A DNA stretch of 64,000 nucleotides from the NCBI RefSeq assembly GCF_017355525.1, contig NZ_CP067395.1, positions 5,096,501 to 5,160,500 on the forward strand, written 5' to 3'. Positions within the stretch are counted from its first letter, which is position 1. The number at the start of each line of letters is the position of its first letter. Position numbers and translations under genes: made by a program. Shown piece after piece: positions 26,546 to 36,238 of this stretch. Under the pieces are notes generated by a model that searched no databases, was not told the origin of the DNA, and saw nothing but the letters and a program-made list of their open reading frames with translations. The DNA comes from Lysobacter enzymogenes. GTDB lineage: Bacteria > Pseudomonadota > Gammaproteobacteria > Xanthomonadales > Xanthomonadaceae.

Positions 26546-27952
26546 ATGGCCAATTCATCATCCAGCCGCCCATCGCGCGTGCTCGCCATCGCGCTTGCGG
26601 TCGCTTGCGCGCTGGCTTCGCCAGCGTATGCGGCGCCGGTTGCGCCCGGCAGTGCGGACGAAGATCTGCCTATCCAACAGTTCATCGTGCAGTTCAATCC
26701 TGACAGTCCGGAATTCGAGGACGGGCAGGCCTTGCAGCTCACCCTGGATCGTATCTCCGCCGGTCTGAGCGGGCCGGGCCTCAAGCCGTTGCGGCTCACT
26801 CACGAGCGCAGGCTGGCGACGCTGGTCGATCTCATCTCCGTCGATCGGCCGATCACCGCGGACATCGCCCAGTTGCTGATGCGCGCGGTGCTCGCCGACG
26901 GCAGCGTGATCCGGGTGGAGTCCAACGTGTGGTTGCGAGGCTACATGCAGCCGAACGATCCCGACTATTCGCGCCAATGGCATTACTTCGATCCGGCCGG
27001 CGGCGCCAACTTGCCGCCAGCCTGGAACGCCGCGGCCGGAGAAGGGCAGACGATTTCGGTCATCGACAGCGGTTACCTCAACAACGCCGACGCCGACGGC
27101 AACATCGTCGGCGGCTACGATTTCGTCAGCCAAGCGACCGGCCCCGGCGCATCCGACGACGGCGACGGTCGCGATCCGAATCCCTACGCCTCCTCCGGCA
27201 ACCAGCACGGAACCCATGTGGCGGGCACGATCGCGGCGATCACCAACAACGGCTTCGGCGGCGCCGGTGCAGCGTATAAATCCAAGTTGCTGCATGCACG
27301 CGTGACCGGCAACAACGGCCTCGGCCTGCTGACGGATGTCATCGACGCGCTGGTATGGTCGGCCGGCGGCGAAGTGAACGGTGTGCCGCGCAATCAAAAC
27401 CCCGCCGACGTCATCAACATGAGCATAGGCGGCAGCGGAAGCTGCAGCGCGTTCTTTCAGCAGGCGATCGACTTCGCGGGGTCGCGCGGCGCGGTGGTGG
27501 TGGTCGCAGCGGGCAACAACAACGCCGATGCCGGCGGATTCCAGCCGTCGAGCTGCGACAAGGTCATTGCGGTCGCGGCCAATACGATCGAGGGCAAGCG
27601 CGCTTCGTATTCAAACTACGGAGCGGCGGTCGACATCACCGCTCCGGGCGGCGACAGCGCGCGCGGCGTGTATTCCACGGTGAATGGCGGCTATGGCTAC
27701 AAGTCCGGCACTTCGATGGCCGCGCCGCACGTGTCCGGCGCGGCCGCGCTGATGCGTGGCGTGTTCCGCTGGTCGCCGGACAGCATCGAGCGGGTCCTCA
27801 AGGAGACCGCGCGACCGGGACCCAGCGGTTGCTCGGCCGGTTGCGGCGCGGGAATCCTCGATGCAGGCAAGGCCGTGGCCAGGGCCGCAGAGGCCAAGGC
27901 CAGCTTGGTCAATCTGGCGCCGATCCTCAATGAGCTATGGGCGGAAGACTGA
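26546..27952 (+). CDS. Secreted S8-family serine protease (subtilase)
   Basis: This 468-residue extracellular protease precursor has a signal peptide (1-29), an I9-like propeptide to about 140 (QFIVQFNPDS..., a strand that chaperones folding) and the subtilisin catalytic domain. The triad is Asp174 (ISVIDSG), His221 (NQHGTHVAGTIAAI) and Ser390 (SGTSMAAPHVSGAAALM); the oxyanion asparagine is in VVAAGNNNADAGG. Cys pairs are present (GSCSAF, SSCDK; SGCSAGCGAG). There is no C-terminal P-domain. GGAGG lies a few bases before the ATG. Its 3' end overlaps the convergent AraC-type gene by 26 bp. Confidence 0.95.
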   Translation: MANSSSSRPSRVLAIALAVACALASPAYAAPVAPGSADEDLPIQQFIVQFNPDSPEFEDGQALQLTLDRISAGLSGPGLKPLRLTHERRLATLVDLISVDRPITADIAQLLMRAVLADGSVIRVESNVWLRGYMQPNDPDYSRQWHYFDPAGGANLPPAWNAAAGEGQTISVIDSGYLNNADADGNIVGGYDFVSQATGPGASDDGDGRDPNPYASSGNQHGTHVAGTIAAITNNGFGGAGAAYKSKLLHARVTGNNGLGLLTDVIDALVWSAGGEVNGVPRNQNPADVINMSIGGSGSCSAFFQQAIDFAGSRGAVVVVAAGNNNADAGGFQPSSCDKVIAVAANTIEGKRASYSNYGAAVDITAPGGDSARGVYSTVNGGYGYKSGTSMAAPHVSGAAALMRGVFRWSPDSIERVLKETARPGPSGCSAGCGAGILDAGKAVARAAEAKASLVNLAPILNELWAED

Positions 27953-29060
27953 CCCTGTCGCCGGCGCGTCGGCGGTCGGTCGTCGCGTCGGCGACCTGAG
28001 GCCGGCCGGAGCGGATCCAACTGCGGAAATCGTTTGCGGCGTCCTGGCAGTCTACGCCGTCCGCATGCGGGCGGTCGCCGCTCGCGAACGCGCCGGCGCT
28101 GTCGCGTGTCGCCGCGCAGTGCCAGCGACGCGCCTCGTCGCGCGGCGGGTGCCCGAACCGATGGCGATAGCTATGGCTGAACTGCGAGGCGCTGGAGAAG
28201 CCGTAGCGCCAGGCCATGTCGCCCAGGCTGGGCCGGGCCAACGCCGGGCAGGTACGCAACTCGTGTTGAGCCGCCTGCAAGCGCAATTCCTGGAGAAAAC
28301 GGCGCACGCCGCCGTCGGCGGCGAAGATCCGGTACAGGACCGAACGCGATACGCCGACTGCGCGGGCGATCTGCGTCGGTCCCAACTCAGCGGTCTGCAG
28401 GTGCGCGCGGATGTAGTCTTCGATGCGCCGGCGTTGTCGATGCAGCGGCGCCTCGCCGCCGGCGACGTCCGTCGCGCCGACGGCGTATGCGGACAACAAG
28501 GCGGTTAGCGAATGCGACAGCCAACTCGCGCCAGACGCCGGCCAGCGGTCCTGATGGCGCGCGATCGCGCGCAGATAACCGGGCAGCAAGGGATACCGAT
28601 CCGCATCCAGGCGCATGCCATGCATCGACCGGGCCTGCGCCGGCAGGCGTTCGCGCGGAACCATCAGCATCGCGGCGCGCCCGTGCGGCCAGATCCAGTG
28701 CGAAGGCTGGGTCATGTCGACGACCACGATCTGTCCATTCCGGGCTCGCACGTGGCCGCGATGGGTGGTCAGTTCGATGCTGCCGCCGAGGCAGAGATGG
28801 AAATAATAGTGATCGAATTGCTCGTGGTTGAGCAGCGGCGAATCGCGTCGCGCCTGCACGAACTGACCGGGTCGGATGCGCGCGACGCAACGCCCGACCA
28901 AAACGCCGTCGAGATTGCTGCCGTCGAAATCGCAGCGCAGGCCGATGTCGCGATCGGAAGAATTCAAGTCGAACAGCAACTGCTGCCGGCGCCAGGCGTC
29001 GAAGGCCTGTTCGCCGCGATAGGCGGCGGTAGAAAAGCGGTAACGGCGCACGCGCTCCAT
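27927..29060 (-). CDS. AraC-family transcriptional regulator
   Basis: The 377-residue protein has an N-terminal AraC_binding_2-like sensing domain (RRQQLLFDLNSSDRDIG ... DHYYFHLCLGGSIELTTHRG ... GQIVVVDMTQPSHWIWP) and a C-terminal double helix-turn-helix near residues 215-320: GPTQIARAVGVSRSVLYRIF and GDMAWRYGFSSASQFSHSYR, with FGHPPRDEAR closing the domain. The last ~55 residues are an unusual polar tail. AAGGAG sits 7 nt before the chosen ATG. The gene ends inside the last 26 bp of the subtilase gene, so it may regulate that gene, but its target is unknown. Confidence 0.9.
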   Translation of the reverse strand: MERVRRYRFSTAAYRGEQAFDAWRRQQLLFDLNSSDRDIGLRCDFDGSNLDGVLVGRCVARIRPGQFVQARRDSPLLNHEQFDHYYFHLCLGGSIELTTHRGHVRARNGQIVVVDMTQPSHWIWPHGRAAMLMVPRERLPAQARSMHGMRLDADRYPLLPGYLRAIARHQDRWPASGASWLSHSLTALLSAYAVGATDVAGGEAPLHRQRRRIEDYIRAHLQTAELGPTQIARAVGVSRSVLYRIFAADGGVRRFLQELRLQAAQHELRTCPALARPSLGDMAWRYGFSSASQFSHSYRHRFGHPPRDEARRWHCAATRDSAGAFASGDRPHADGVDCQDAANDFRSWIRSGRPQVADATTDRRRAGDRVSLPPIAH

Positions 29061-29607
29061 GCCTGCTCCTTGCATGCCGATGCTTTGCGTTTTCCTTGAC
29101 CGCGAGCCGGCCGATCGGTCCGCAAGCGGTAATGCTTCGTCTACATTGCGCAGCATTCGATGGGGCGACAGGTTTTTTCTCCGCGCGTCGCAACGATTAT
29201 CGCGACGCGTGCCGCAGATTCGAATGCCAATTTGCCAGTGGGTGCTTTTTTTGTGCGGATGCTGCACTGATTCTTTCGCATCGCTCCGGCTATGCGGCGC
29301 GATGCGGTGCCCGCTCAGTCCGTGCGAGCGATTCGGCGGCCGAATACAGCCCGCAGGCAGTCGCTGGGGGCGCCTGCCGCAGGGCCGGGCCGATTCGACG
29401 CTCGGTTGGTGCGACGGCTCAGGAACGGCAGGCGCTCATGGCGCAACCGCATCGCGTGGGAACCTCGAACGGACCGGATCGAGCATCCGTGCTTGCGCCC
29501 GGTGTTGCGGCATATTTCCTTGCCGACGACTTGCGGTCCGCGGCCTGCCGAGTGCGGGCGCTTGGGCGATGTTGACGCCTCGATTCAAGGCCCCATCGGG
29601 CCTCCGC
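29061..29607. other. 547-bp intergenic region, no gene seen
   Basis: It lies between the start of the AraC-type gene and the end of the Wsp-type operon, both on the minus strand. Nearest the AraC start it includes several T/G-rich patches where its promoter should lie. No ribosome-site-led frame, hairpin or family repeat was recognised. Confidence 0.5.
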
Positions 29608-30633
29608 TTACTCCTCGCGCACCCGATACACCGCCTGATCCTTGCCCGCGCGCTTGGCCTCGTACAACGCCATATCCGCGATCCGCAGCAACGGCGCATA
29701 GCTCTCGCGATGCGCCGGCGCGGCGGTGGCGACGCCGACGCTGACGGTGACGATGCCCGACGGCGCGGCCGGGTTCGGCAGGGCCAGCGCGCGCACCGCG
29801 GAGCACAGTTGCTCGGCGATCAACAGCGCGCCGCTGGCCGGCGTGGACGGCAGCACCACGGTGAATTCTTCGCCGCCGTAGCGCGCGGCGAGGTCGGCGG
29901 GGCGCTGCAAGGTCTGGCGCATGACGCCGGCGACTTCCTTGAGCACTTCGTCGCCGGCCAGATGGCCGTAGTAGTCGTTGTAGAGCTTGAAGTTGTCGAC
30001 GTCGAGCATCAGCACCGAGAACTCGGTGCCTTCGCGCAACGCGCGGCGCCATTCGGCGTCGAGATAGGAGTCGAGGTAACGGCGGTTGTTGAGCCCGGTG
30101 AGACCATCGACGTCGCTGAGCCGGCGCAGGGTCTCGTTGAGTTCGAGCAGGCGCTTCTGGTGCTCGCTGAGCACCCGGTAGGCTTCGTCGCGCTCGATCT
30201 GGTTGAGGTAGGCGCGCGCATGGTGGCGCACGCGCGCGATCAACTCGATCGAGTCGGGCAGCTTGACCAGATAGTCGGTCGCGCCGGTGGCGAAGGCCTG
30301 GCTCTTGACCACCGCGTCTTCCTTGCTCGACAGCACGATCACCGGCACGTGCTTCAGCACCGGATGGATGCGGTAGTGATGGACCAGGGTCATGCCGTCG
30401 ACGCCGGGCATGACCAGGTCCTGCATGATCACGTTCGGGCGCAGCGCCTCGGCGGTGGCGACCGCTTCGTTGGCCTGGGCGCAGTAGTGGAAGTCGATGT
30501 CGGCCTCGCTGGCCAGCGCGCGGCGCACGGCCTCGCCGATGATCGGCTGGTCGTCGACCAACAGCACCACCAGCCGTTGCTGGCGCGAGTGGGGATGCGG
30601 CTCGTTGAAGCCGGAAAAAGTCGGGTCGCTCAT
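29608..30633 (-). CDS. wspR: Response regulator with GGDEF diguanylate cyclase domain (WspR type)
   Basis: The 341-residue cytosolic output enzyme of the Wsp system has a receiver domain (LLVDDQP; phospho-acceptor Asp72 in NVIMQDLVMPGVDG), a coiled-coil linker (~150-180) and a GGDEF domain whose active site is GGEEF. An RPAD motif lies five residues ahead, matching the RxxD product-inhibition site. When phosphorylated by the hybrid kinase it should make cyclic di-GMP and favour surface attachment and matrix. Its ATG overlaps the cheB-like stop (ATGA). It is the last gene of the seven-gene operon. Confidence 0.93.
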   Translation of the reverse strand: MSDPTFSGFNEPHPHSRQQRLVVLLVDDQPIIGEAVRRALASEADIDFHYCAQANEAVATAEALRPNVIMQDLVMPGVDGMTLVHHYRIHPVLKHVPVIVLSSKEDAVVKSQAFATGATDYLVKLPDSIELIARVRHHARAYLNQIERDEAYRVLSEHQKRLLELNETLRRLSDVDGLTGLNNRRYLDSYLDAEWRRALREGTEFSVLMLDVDNFKLYNDYYGHLAGDEVLKEVAGVMRQTLQRPADLAARYGGEEFTVVLPSTPASGALLIAEQLCSAVRALALPNPAAPSGIVTVSVGVATAAPAHRESYAPLLRIADMALYEAKRAGKDQAVYRVREE

Positions 30634-31646
30634 GGGATGGCGTTCGGGTTCGGGACGAAGAGGTCGCGCAAGCGCGCGGCGATGCGGTCCAGCGGCAGGA
30701 TCTCGACCGCGGCGTCGAGTTCGGCGGCGGCCTTGGGCATGCCGTAGACCGCGCTGGAGGCGCGGTCCTGGGCGATGGTGTGGTGGCCTTGCTGGCGCAG
30801 CCCGCGCAGTCCGGCGGCGCCGTCGCGGCCCATGCCGGTCAGCAACACGCCGACGATGGGCCCGCGCCAGTGCTCGCCGACGCTTTTGTAGAACACGTCC
30901 ACCGACGGCCGATACGGCAGCTCGGCGGGTTCGTGCACGTAGTCCAGGCGGCCGTCGGCGCGCAGCGCCAGATGGTCGTTGGTCGCCGCCAGCAGCACCT
31001 GCCCGCATTGCAGGGTGTCGCCGACGTTGGCGGTGCGCACCGGCAGGCGCGAGTAGCGGCCGAGCCAGTCGGCCATGCCGGGCGCGAATTTTTCGTCGAT
31101 GTGCTGGATCACCGCGACCGCGCCGGAAAAGTCCGCCGGCAATCCTTCCAGCACCCGCGCCACCGCCGACGGGCCGCCGGCGGACGCGCCGATCGCCAGC
31201 AGCTTGCGTTCGGACGCCTGCACCGGCGCGCGCGGCGTGGAGGCGCGCACCGGCGCGGCGGACAGGCGGCCGATCAGGTCGATCTTGGCCAGCAGCTTGT
31301 CGGCGCCGCGGTCGTGGTCGCCGGCCAGCGCCGGCAGGTCGGTGGCGTCGAGCGCGCCGTGGCCCATCGCTTCGAACACCATCGCCGCGTTGGCGCCGAC
31401 GCTGACGGTCACCACCAGGATCGGGCAAGGGCTCTCGGCCATGATCCGGCGGGTGGCTTCCACGCCGTTCATGCCGGGCATCACCAGGTCCATCAGCACC
31501 AGGTCCGGGGTGTCGCGCGCGCAGCACGCCACCGCCTCGGCGCCGCTGGCCGCGGACCAGGCCACGCGGTGGTCCGGACGCCGCGCCAGCACGCGCCGCA
31601 GCGCTTCGGTGGCGATGCTCAGATCGTTGACGATGCCTATTCTCAC
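30630..31646 (-). CDS. wspF: CheB-type receptor methylesterase (WspF type)
   Basis: The 338-residue protein has a receiver domain (Asp53 in LVLMDLVMPGMNG), a linker and a CheB methylesterase domain. The catalytic set is Ser in AIGASAGGPSAV, His in VAVIQHIDEKF and Asp in LLTGMGRDGAAGL. It removes methyl groups from receptor glutamates and so resets the Wsp receptor; in Pseudomonas, loss of this protein locks the system on. It is 49 bp downstream of the hybrid kinase gene and overlaps the diguanylate cyclase start by 4 bp. Confidence 0.94.
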   Translation of the reverse strand: MRIGIVNDLSIATEALRRVLARRPDHRVAWSAASGAEAVACCARDTPDLVLMDLVMPGMNGVEATRRIMAESPCPILVVTVSVGANAAMVFEAMGHGALDATDLPALAGDHDRGADKLLAKIDLIGRLSAAPVRASTPRAPVQASERKLLAIGASAGGPSAVARVLEGLPADFSGAVAVIQHIDEKFAPGMADWLGRYSRLPVRTANVGDTLQCGQVLLAATNDHLALRADGRLDYVHEPAELPYRPSVDVFYKSVGEHWRGPIVGVLLTGMGRDGAAGLRGLRQQGHHTIAQDRASSAVYGMPKAAAELDAAVEILPLDRIAARLRDLFVPNPNAIP

Positions 31647-31695
31647 GCGGCGGTTCCGGGGTCGTTGTGCGATTGCGGCGTCGCTTGCAAGCGGC

Positions 31696-33933
31696 TCATG
31701 CCAGCGGTCCTCCGATCAGATCGGCGACCGCCTGCATCAGCGCTTCCTCGTCGAAGCCGGCCTTGCTCAGATAGAAGTCGGCGCCGGCGTCGAGGCCGCG
31801 GCGGCGGTCTTCCTCGCGGTCCTTGTAGGACACGATCATCACCGGCAGCTCGCGCAGGTGCGGATCCTTCTTGATCAGTTCGACCAGTTCGATGCCGTCC
31901 ATGCGCGGCATGTCGACGTCGGTGACGACCAGATCGAAGCGGCTCAGCCGCACCGCGTTCCAGCCGTCCATGCCGTCGACCGCGACTTCCACCGCGTAGC
32001 CGGCGGTTTCGATCAGCTTGCGTTGCAGTTCGCGCACGGTCAGCGAATCGTCGACCACCAGCACGCGCCTGCGTTCGACCGCGGCGGCGCCGTCCTGGTG
32101 GCGGACCTGGGCCAGATGGCCGGTCGCGACCAGCCGTTCGATCGAACGCAGCAGGTCGTCGGTGTCGACGATCAGCACCGGCGCGCCGTCGTCGAGCAAG
32201 GCGCCGGCGGCGATGTCCTTGACCTTGCCCAGGCGCGGGTCGAGCGGCTGCACCACCAGTTCGATCACATTGCCGAAGCGGTCCACCGCCAGGCCGTACA
32301 GGTGCTCGCCGTGGGCGCCGCCGATCACCACCACCGGCAGCTGCGCGCCGGCGGTCGCGCCGTCGCCGCCTTCCAGCACCTGGCGCGCCGACACCAGGCC
32401 GATCTCGCGGCCGGCGAGTTCGAAATACTGCCGGCCTTCCAGCGAACGCACCTGCTCGCGCGAGACCAGCGCGGTGGCGACGATGCGCGCCAGCGGAAAC
32501 GCGTAGGCCTCGCCGCCGATGTCCACCGCCAGCGCGCGCAGCACCGAGGTGGTCAGCGGCAGCTGCAACTGGAAGCGGGTGCCCTGGTCGGGCTGCGAAA
32601 ACACCCGCACGTTGCCGTGCAGCTGCTTGGCCATGTTCTGCACCGCATCCAGGCCGACCCCGCGGCCGGAGATGTCGGTGACGGTGTCGCGCAGGCTGAA
32701 GCCGGGCAGGAACAGGAATTCCAGCAACTCGTCCTGGTCGAAGCGCTGCGCGGTGTCTTCGTCGGCGAGCCCGCGCGCGATCACCGCGCGGCGGATGCGT
32801 TCGGCGTCGATGCCCTGGCCGTCGTCGCCGATCTTGATTTCCAGGCGGCCGGAGACGTGGTGCGCTTCGAGCCGGACGACGCCTTCGGCCGGCTTGCCGC
32901 GCGCCAAGCGCTGCTCCGGCGTTTCGAGGCCGTGATCGACCGCGTTGCGCAGCAGATGCCCCAACGGCGCTTCCAGCCGCGCCAGCACGTCGCGGTCGAC
33001 CGGCGTGCGGCTGCCGACGATTTCCAGCCGCGCCTGCTTGCCGAGTTCGTGGGCGAGGTCGCGGACCATGCGCTTGAAGCCGCGGGTGCCGTCGGCGAAC
33101 GGGCGCATGTGGCTTGCCAGCGCTTCGTCGTACAGGCCGTGGGCGACGCCGGCCAGGCGCCGGTCGAACGCATCGAGCGCGGCGACGCGTTCGCCGAGCA
33201 GGCGCTGGCCTTCGGCCAGGTCGGCTTGCGCGCGCGCCAACAGCTCGGCCGAAGCCGGATCGGAGGCGAGCGCGGACGTGCGTTCGGACAGACGGTCCAG
33301 CGCCAGCGCGCTGCGCCGTTGCAGTTCCTTGACCCGCGCCAGCGAGCGGATGTAAGGATCGAGCCAGCGCGATTCCACCAAGGCTTCGCTGGCCAGCCCG
33401 AGCATGCGGTGCAGGTTGCGCGCGGCGATCCGCAGCACGCGTTCCTCGCCTTCCTCGGCGGGCGCGTCGTGCGGCGCCGGATCGGCGTCGGCGGCGGCCG
33501 GCGGCGCGGCGTCGTCCGCTGCCGGCGCGGCCAGCGCGGCGGCGAGCGCGGCGCGGAATTCCAGCACCGGCGCGGATTCTTCGTCGGCCCAGGCGCCGGC
33601 CGCTTCGGCCGGGGTGTCGGCGATGCGGCCGAGCAGGTCGACGCCGCGCAGCAGCGCGTCGACGATCCCGCGGTGCAGGCGCAAGCGGCCGTGCTGCGCC
33701 TCGACCAGACAGTCTTCCATCGAATGCGCCACCGCCACCGCCGCGCCGAGGCCGACGATGCGCGCCGCGCCCTTCAGCGAATGCGCCGCGCGCATGCATT
33801 CCTCGAGCGTCGCCGCTGCGGTCGGGTTGCGTTCGAGCGCGAGCAGGTTCTCGGTCAGCGTCTGGCGCTGGCCGTCCGCTTCCATGCGGAACAGGTCGTG
33901 CAGCGAAAGGTCGCGCAGGGAATCGTTGCTCAT
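31696..33933 (-). CDS. wspE: CheA-type hybrid histidine kinase (WspE type)
   Basis: The 745-residue kinase has an N-terminal Hpt domain (phosphorylatable His51 in RAAHSLKGAARIVG), an Ala-rich linker, the dimerisation/ATPase core (N box LGHLLRNAVDHGLE; G1 IGDDGQGID; G2 ISGRGVGLDAV), a CheW-like domain (~480-610) and a C-terminal receiver (VLVVDDSLTVRE; Asp in FDLVVTDVDMPRMDG). It phosphorylates the WspR- and WspF-like regulators. It starts within the stop of the CheW-like gene (ATGA overlap). Confidence 0.94.
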   Translation of the reverse strand: MSNDSLRDLSLHDLFRMEADGQRQTLTENLLALERNPTAAATLEECMRAAHSLKGAARIVGLGAAVAVAHSMEDCLVEAQHGRLRLHRGIVDALLRGVDLLGRIADTPAEAAGAWADEESAPVLEFRAALAAALAAPAADDAAPPAAADADPAPHDAPAEEGEERVLRIAARNLHRMLGLASEALVESRWLDPYIRSLARVKELQRRSALALDRLSERTSALASDPASAELLARAQADLAEGQRLLGERVAALDAFDRRLAGVAHGLYDEALASHMRPFADGTRGFKRMVRDLAHELGKQARLEIVGSRTPVDRDVLARLEAPLGHLLRNAVDHGLETPEQRLARGKPAEGVVRLEAHHVSGRLEIKIGDDGQGIDAERIRRAVIARGLADEDTAQRFDQDELLEFLFLPGFSLRDTVTDISGRGVGLDAVQNMAKQLHGNVRVFSQPDQGTRFQLQLPLTTSVLRALAVDIGGEAYAFPLARIVATALVSREQVRSLEGRQYFELAGREIGLVSARQVLEGGDGATAGAQLPVVVIGGAHGEHLYGLAVDRFGNVIELVVQPLDPRLGKVKDIAAGALLDDGAPVLIVDTDDLLRSIERLVATGHLAQVRHQDGAAAVERRRVLVVDDSLTVRELQRKLIETAGYAVEVAVDGMDGWNAVRLSRFDLVVTDVDMPRMDGIELVELIKKDPHLRELPVMIVSYKDREEDRRRGLDAGADFYLSKAGFDEEALMQAVADLIGGPLA

Positions 33934-34508
33934 GAGATCTGCCGGTTCAGCGCGTGCACCAGCAAGCCGGCGTCGAGCAGGCCGATGCGGCGTTCGCCCC
34001 ACGGCAGCACGCCGGTGGCGAAGCGGGCCAGGGCGTGGGCGACGGTCGAGGGCACCGCGCGCACGTCTTCGGCGTCGTAGCGATGGCTGCCGTGGACTTC
34101 GTCGGCCTCGAACGCCAGCGCGCCTTCGGGCGCGGCCAGCACCACCAGCCGGCGCGCGACGGTGCCGGTGCGCGCGGCGACCGGCGCGCCGGTCTGCAAC
34201 AGCGCCGGCAGCGCCACGCACACGGTCAGCCGGCCGCGCACGTTGACCACGCCGCGCAGCGCGGCGTCGCGCCGGTGCGGCAGGCGGTGCACCGGGCGCA
34301 GCTCCAGCACTTCGTCGATCAGCGCGGCAGGCAGGCCCAGCCATTCCTCGCCGAGGCGGAACACGAACGCGCCGGCGCTGGCGCGCAGTTGCCGCGGCGC
34401 GCCCGCGGCCAGGCGCGCGGCCGCTTCGGCCAGTTCCTCTTGCGCCGGCGTGCGTTCCAGCAGCCGCGCGACCGCGGAGCCGGCGTTGCCGGGTTCGTTC
34501 GCGCTCAT
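33930..34508 (-). CDS. wspD: CheW-domain coupling protein (WspD type)
   Basis: The 192-residue protein has an Ala/Glu-rich helical N-terminus (~1-40) and a CheW SH3-like fold: SAGAFVFRLGEEWLGLPAAL, RGVVNVRGRLTVCVALPALL and RRIGLLDAGLLVHALNR. It should bridge the receptor and the CheA-like kinase. Of the two CheW-like proteins in this operon, this one lies between the CheR-type and CheA-type genes, the WspD position. Its stop overlaps the kinase start by 4 bp. Confidence 0.88.
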   Translation of the reverse strand: MSANEPGNAGSAVARLLERTPAQEELAEAAARLAAGAPRQLRASAGAFVFRLGEEWLGLPAALIDEVLELRPVHRLPHRRDAALRGVVNVRGRLTVCVALPALLQTGAPVAARTGTVARRLVVLAAPEGALAFEADEVHGSHRYDAEDVRAVPSTVAHALARFATGVLPWGERRIGLLDAGLLVHALNRQIS

Positions 34509-34509
34509 C

Positions 34510-35754
34510 TCAGGCGCTCCTGCCGCGGTGGCGCGACGCGCGCTGGCGCATCAGCCGCGCGCCGGCGGCGTCGCCCTTGGCGTCGAGCAGCAAGGCCAGA
34601 TGCATCAGGCTCTCCGTGTGGTCGGGTTGCAGGTACAGCGCCTTGCGGAACGCGTCCTCGGCGCGCGCGTCCTCGCCGGTGGCGCCGTGGATCAACCCGC
34701 TGAGGTACAGCGCTTCGGCGCTGGGGCCGTGCGCGCGCAGATGCGCCTGGCAGATCTCGGCGGCCTGTTCGAAGGCGCCGTGGTCGGCGAGGCGGCGCGC
34801 TTGTTCCAAGGTCGCGGCGATCGTCGCGGTGGCTGCGGCGGCCGCGACCGGCGTCGGCGCGGGCCGCACCGCGGGCCGCGCGATCGGCCGCGCCGGCGGC
34901 GCGCGCAACGGCGCCAGCGCCGGCGCGCGCCAGGGTTCGGGCACGGCGAGCGCCGGCGGCGCGCTGCGCTGGCGGCGGAACGCGGCGGCCATCGGCATCT
35001 GCGCCGAGGCGTAGCCCAGCGACAGCAGCAGCCCGGTCTCGGCCGCGCCGACGAACAGCAGGCCGTCTTCGGCCAACGCGCGCGCCAGCACGCCGACCGT
35101 GCGCACCTGGGTGTCGGGGTCGAAATAGATCAGCAGATTGCGGCAGAACACCGCGTCGTAGGTCGCCTGCGCCGGCAGGAAATCGAGGTCGAGCACGTTG
35201 GCGCGATGCAGGCGCACGCACTGCCGCACCTGCGCCGACAACTGCCAGCGGCCGTGGCCGAGCGCGCGGAAGTGGCGGTCGCGATAGGCCAGCTCGCGGC
35301 CGCGGAACGAATTGGCGCCGTACACCGCATGCGTGGCCTTGGCCAGCGCGCGTTCGCTGATGTCGTAGGCGTCGATGCGCAGCCGCTCGGGCGTCCAGCC
35401 GGCGTCGAGCAAGGCCATCGCCAGGGTGTAGGGTTCTTCGCCGGTCGAACACGGCAGGCTCAGCAGCCGCAGCGTGCGCGAGCCGTCGGCGCGCAGCGGC
35501 GCGAACGCGCGCGCCAGCGCGTCGAACGCTTCGACGCCGCGGAAGAACCAGGTTTCCGGCACCACCACCGCTTCGATCAGCTCTTGCTGCTCCAGCGGTT
35601 GGGCCAGCAGCCGGCGCCAGTACGCGCCGGCATCGCCCAGGCCGGTCGCGCGCAGGCGTCCGGCCACCGCGCGCGCGACCACGCCGGGGCCGACCGAGGA
35701 CGCGTCGAGCCCCATCGTGGTCTTGAGCCAGCGTTCGAACGCACTGGCGTCCAT
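34510..35754 (-). CDS. wspC: CheR-type receptor methyltransferase with TPR tail (WspC type)
   Basis: The 414-residue protein has a CheR N-terminal helical domain (FERWLKTTMGLDASSVG), a SAM-binding domain (LRLLSLPCSTGEEPYTLAMA; YDAVFCRNLLIYFD), a Pro/Ala-rich linker (~265-325) and TPR repeats at the end (AEALYLSGLIHGATGEDARA; DHTESLMHLALLLDAKGD). It methylates glutamates on the Wsp receptor; the TPR tail is typical of WspC. It shares one base with the upstream CheW stop and lies 1 nt from the next CheW start. Confidence 0.92.
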   Translation of the reverse strand: MDASAFERWLKTTMGLDASSVGPGVVARAVAGRLRATGLGDAGAYWRRLLAQPLEQQELIEAVVVPETWFFRGVEAFDALARAFAPLRADGSRTLRLLSLPCSTGEEPYTLAMALLDAGWTPERLRIDAYDISERALAKATHAVYGANSFRGRELAYRDRHFRALGHGRWQLSAQVRQCVRLHRANVLDLDFLPAQATYDAVFCRNLLIYFDPDTQVRTVGVLARALAEDGLLFVGAAETGLLLSLGYASAQMPMAAAFRRQRSAPPALAVPEPWRAPALAPLRAPPARPIARPAVRPAPTPVAAAAATATIAATLEQARRLADHGAFEQAAEICQAHLRAHGPSAEALYLSGLIHGATGEDARAEDAFRKALYLQPDHTESLMHLALLLDAKGDAAGARLMRQRASRHRGRSA

Positions 35755-36215
35755 CAGGCCTGCGCCGCCTGCTGGAACAGCAGGTCGTGGACGTCTTCGG
35801 GCAACAGCTCGCGCACGCCGATGCGTTGCAGCAGACCGTGCGCGTCGCGCGCGACCGGGCCGAGGTAGCGCGCCGCCGGCTGCTCCACGCCGCTGGCGGC
35901 GAAATCTTCGGCTTGCAGGCGCACGGTATCGACCACGCGTTCGGCCAGCAGGCCGAGCCGGCGCGCGTTGCCGGCGCGGTCGGCGTAATCGGCCAGGACG
36001 ATGCGCGTGCTCATCGCTTCGCGCGCCGGCCGCGCCAGCGCCAGCCGGCACAGGTCGATCACCGGCACCACTTCGCCGCGATAGTCGAACACCCCGGCCA
36101 CCGCGTCGTGCGCCTGCGGCAGGCGCCGCAGCTGCACCCGCGGCAGCACCGCCGCGACCGTCGCCGCTTCGATCGCGTAGCGCTCGGCGTCGAGTTGGAA
36201 GACCAGGAACAGCAT
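35754..36215 (-). CDS. wspB: CheW-domain coupling protein (WspB type)
   Basis: The 153-residue protein is a single CheW domain: MLFLVFQLDAERYAIEAATV, VAGVFDYRGEVVPVIDLCRL, and RRLGLLAERVVDTVRL near the end. It couples receptor signalling to the kinase. It sits directly after the receptor gene, the WspB position, 23 bp from that gene's stop. Its TGA overlaps the CheR-type ATG by one base. The longer frame upstream on this reading phase overlaps the receptor gene and is not real. Confidence 0.9.
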   Translation of the reverse strand: MLFLVFQLDAERYAIEAATVAAVLPRVQLRRLPQAHDAVAGVFDYRGEVVPVIDLCRLALARPAREAMSTRIVLADYADRAGNARRLGLLAERVVDTVRLQAEDFAASGVEQPAARYLGPVARDAHGLLQRIGVRELLPEDVHDLLFQQAAQA

Positions 36216-36238
36216 GCGCGTCTCGGACTCCGCCGCGC

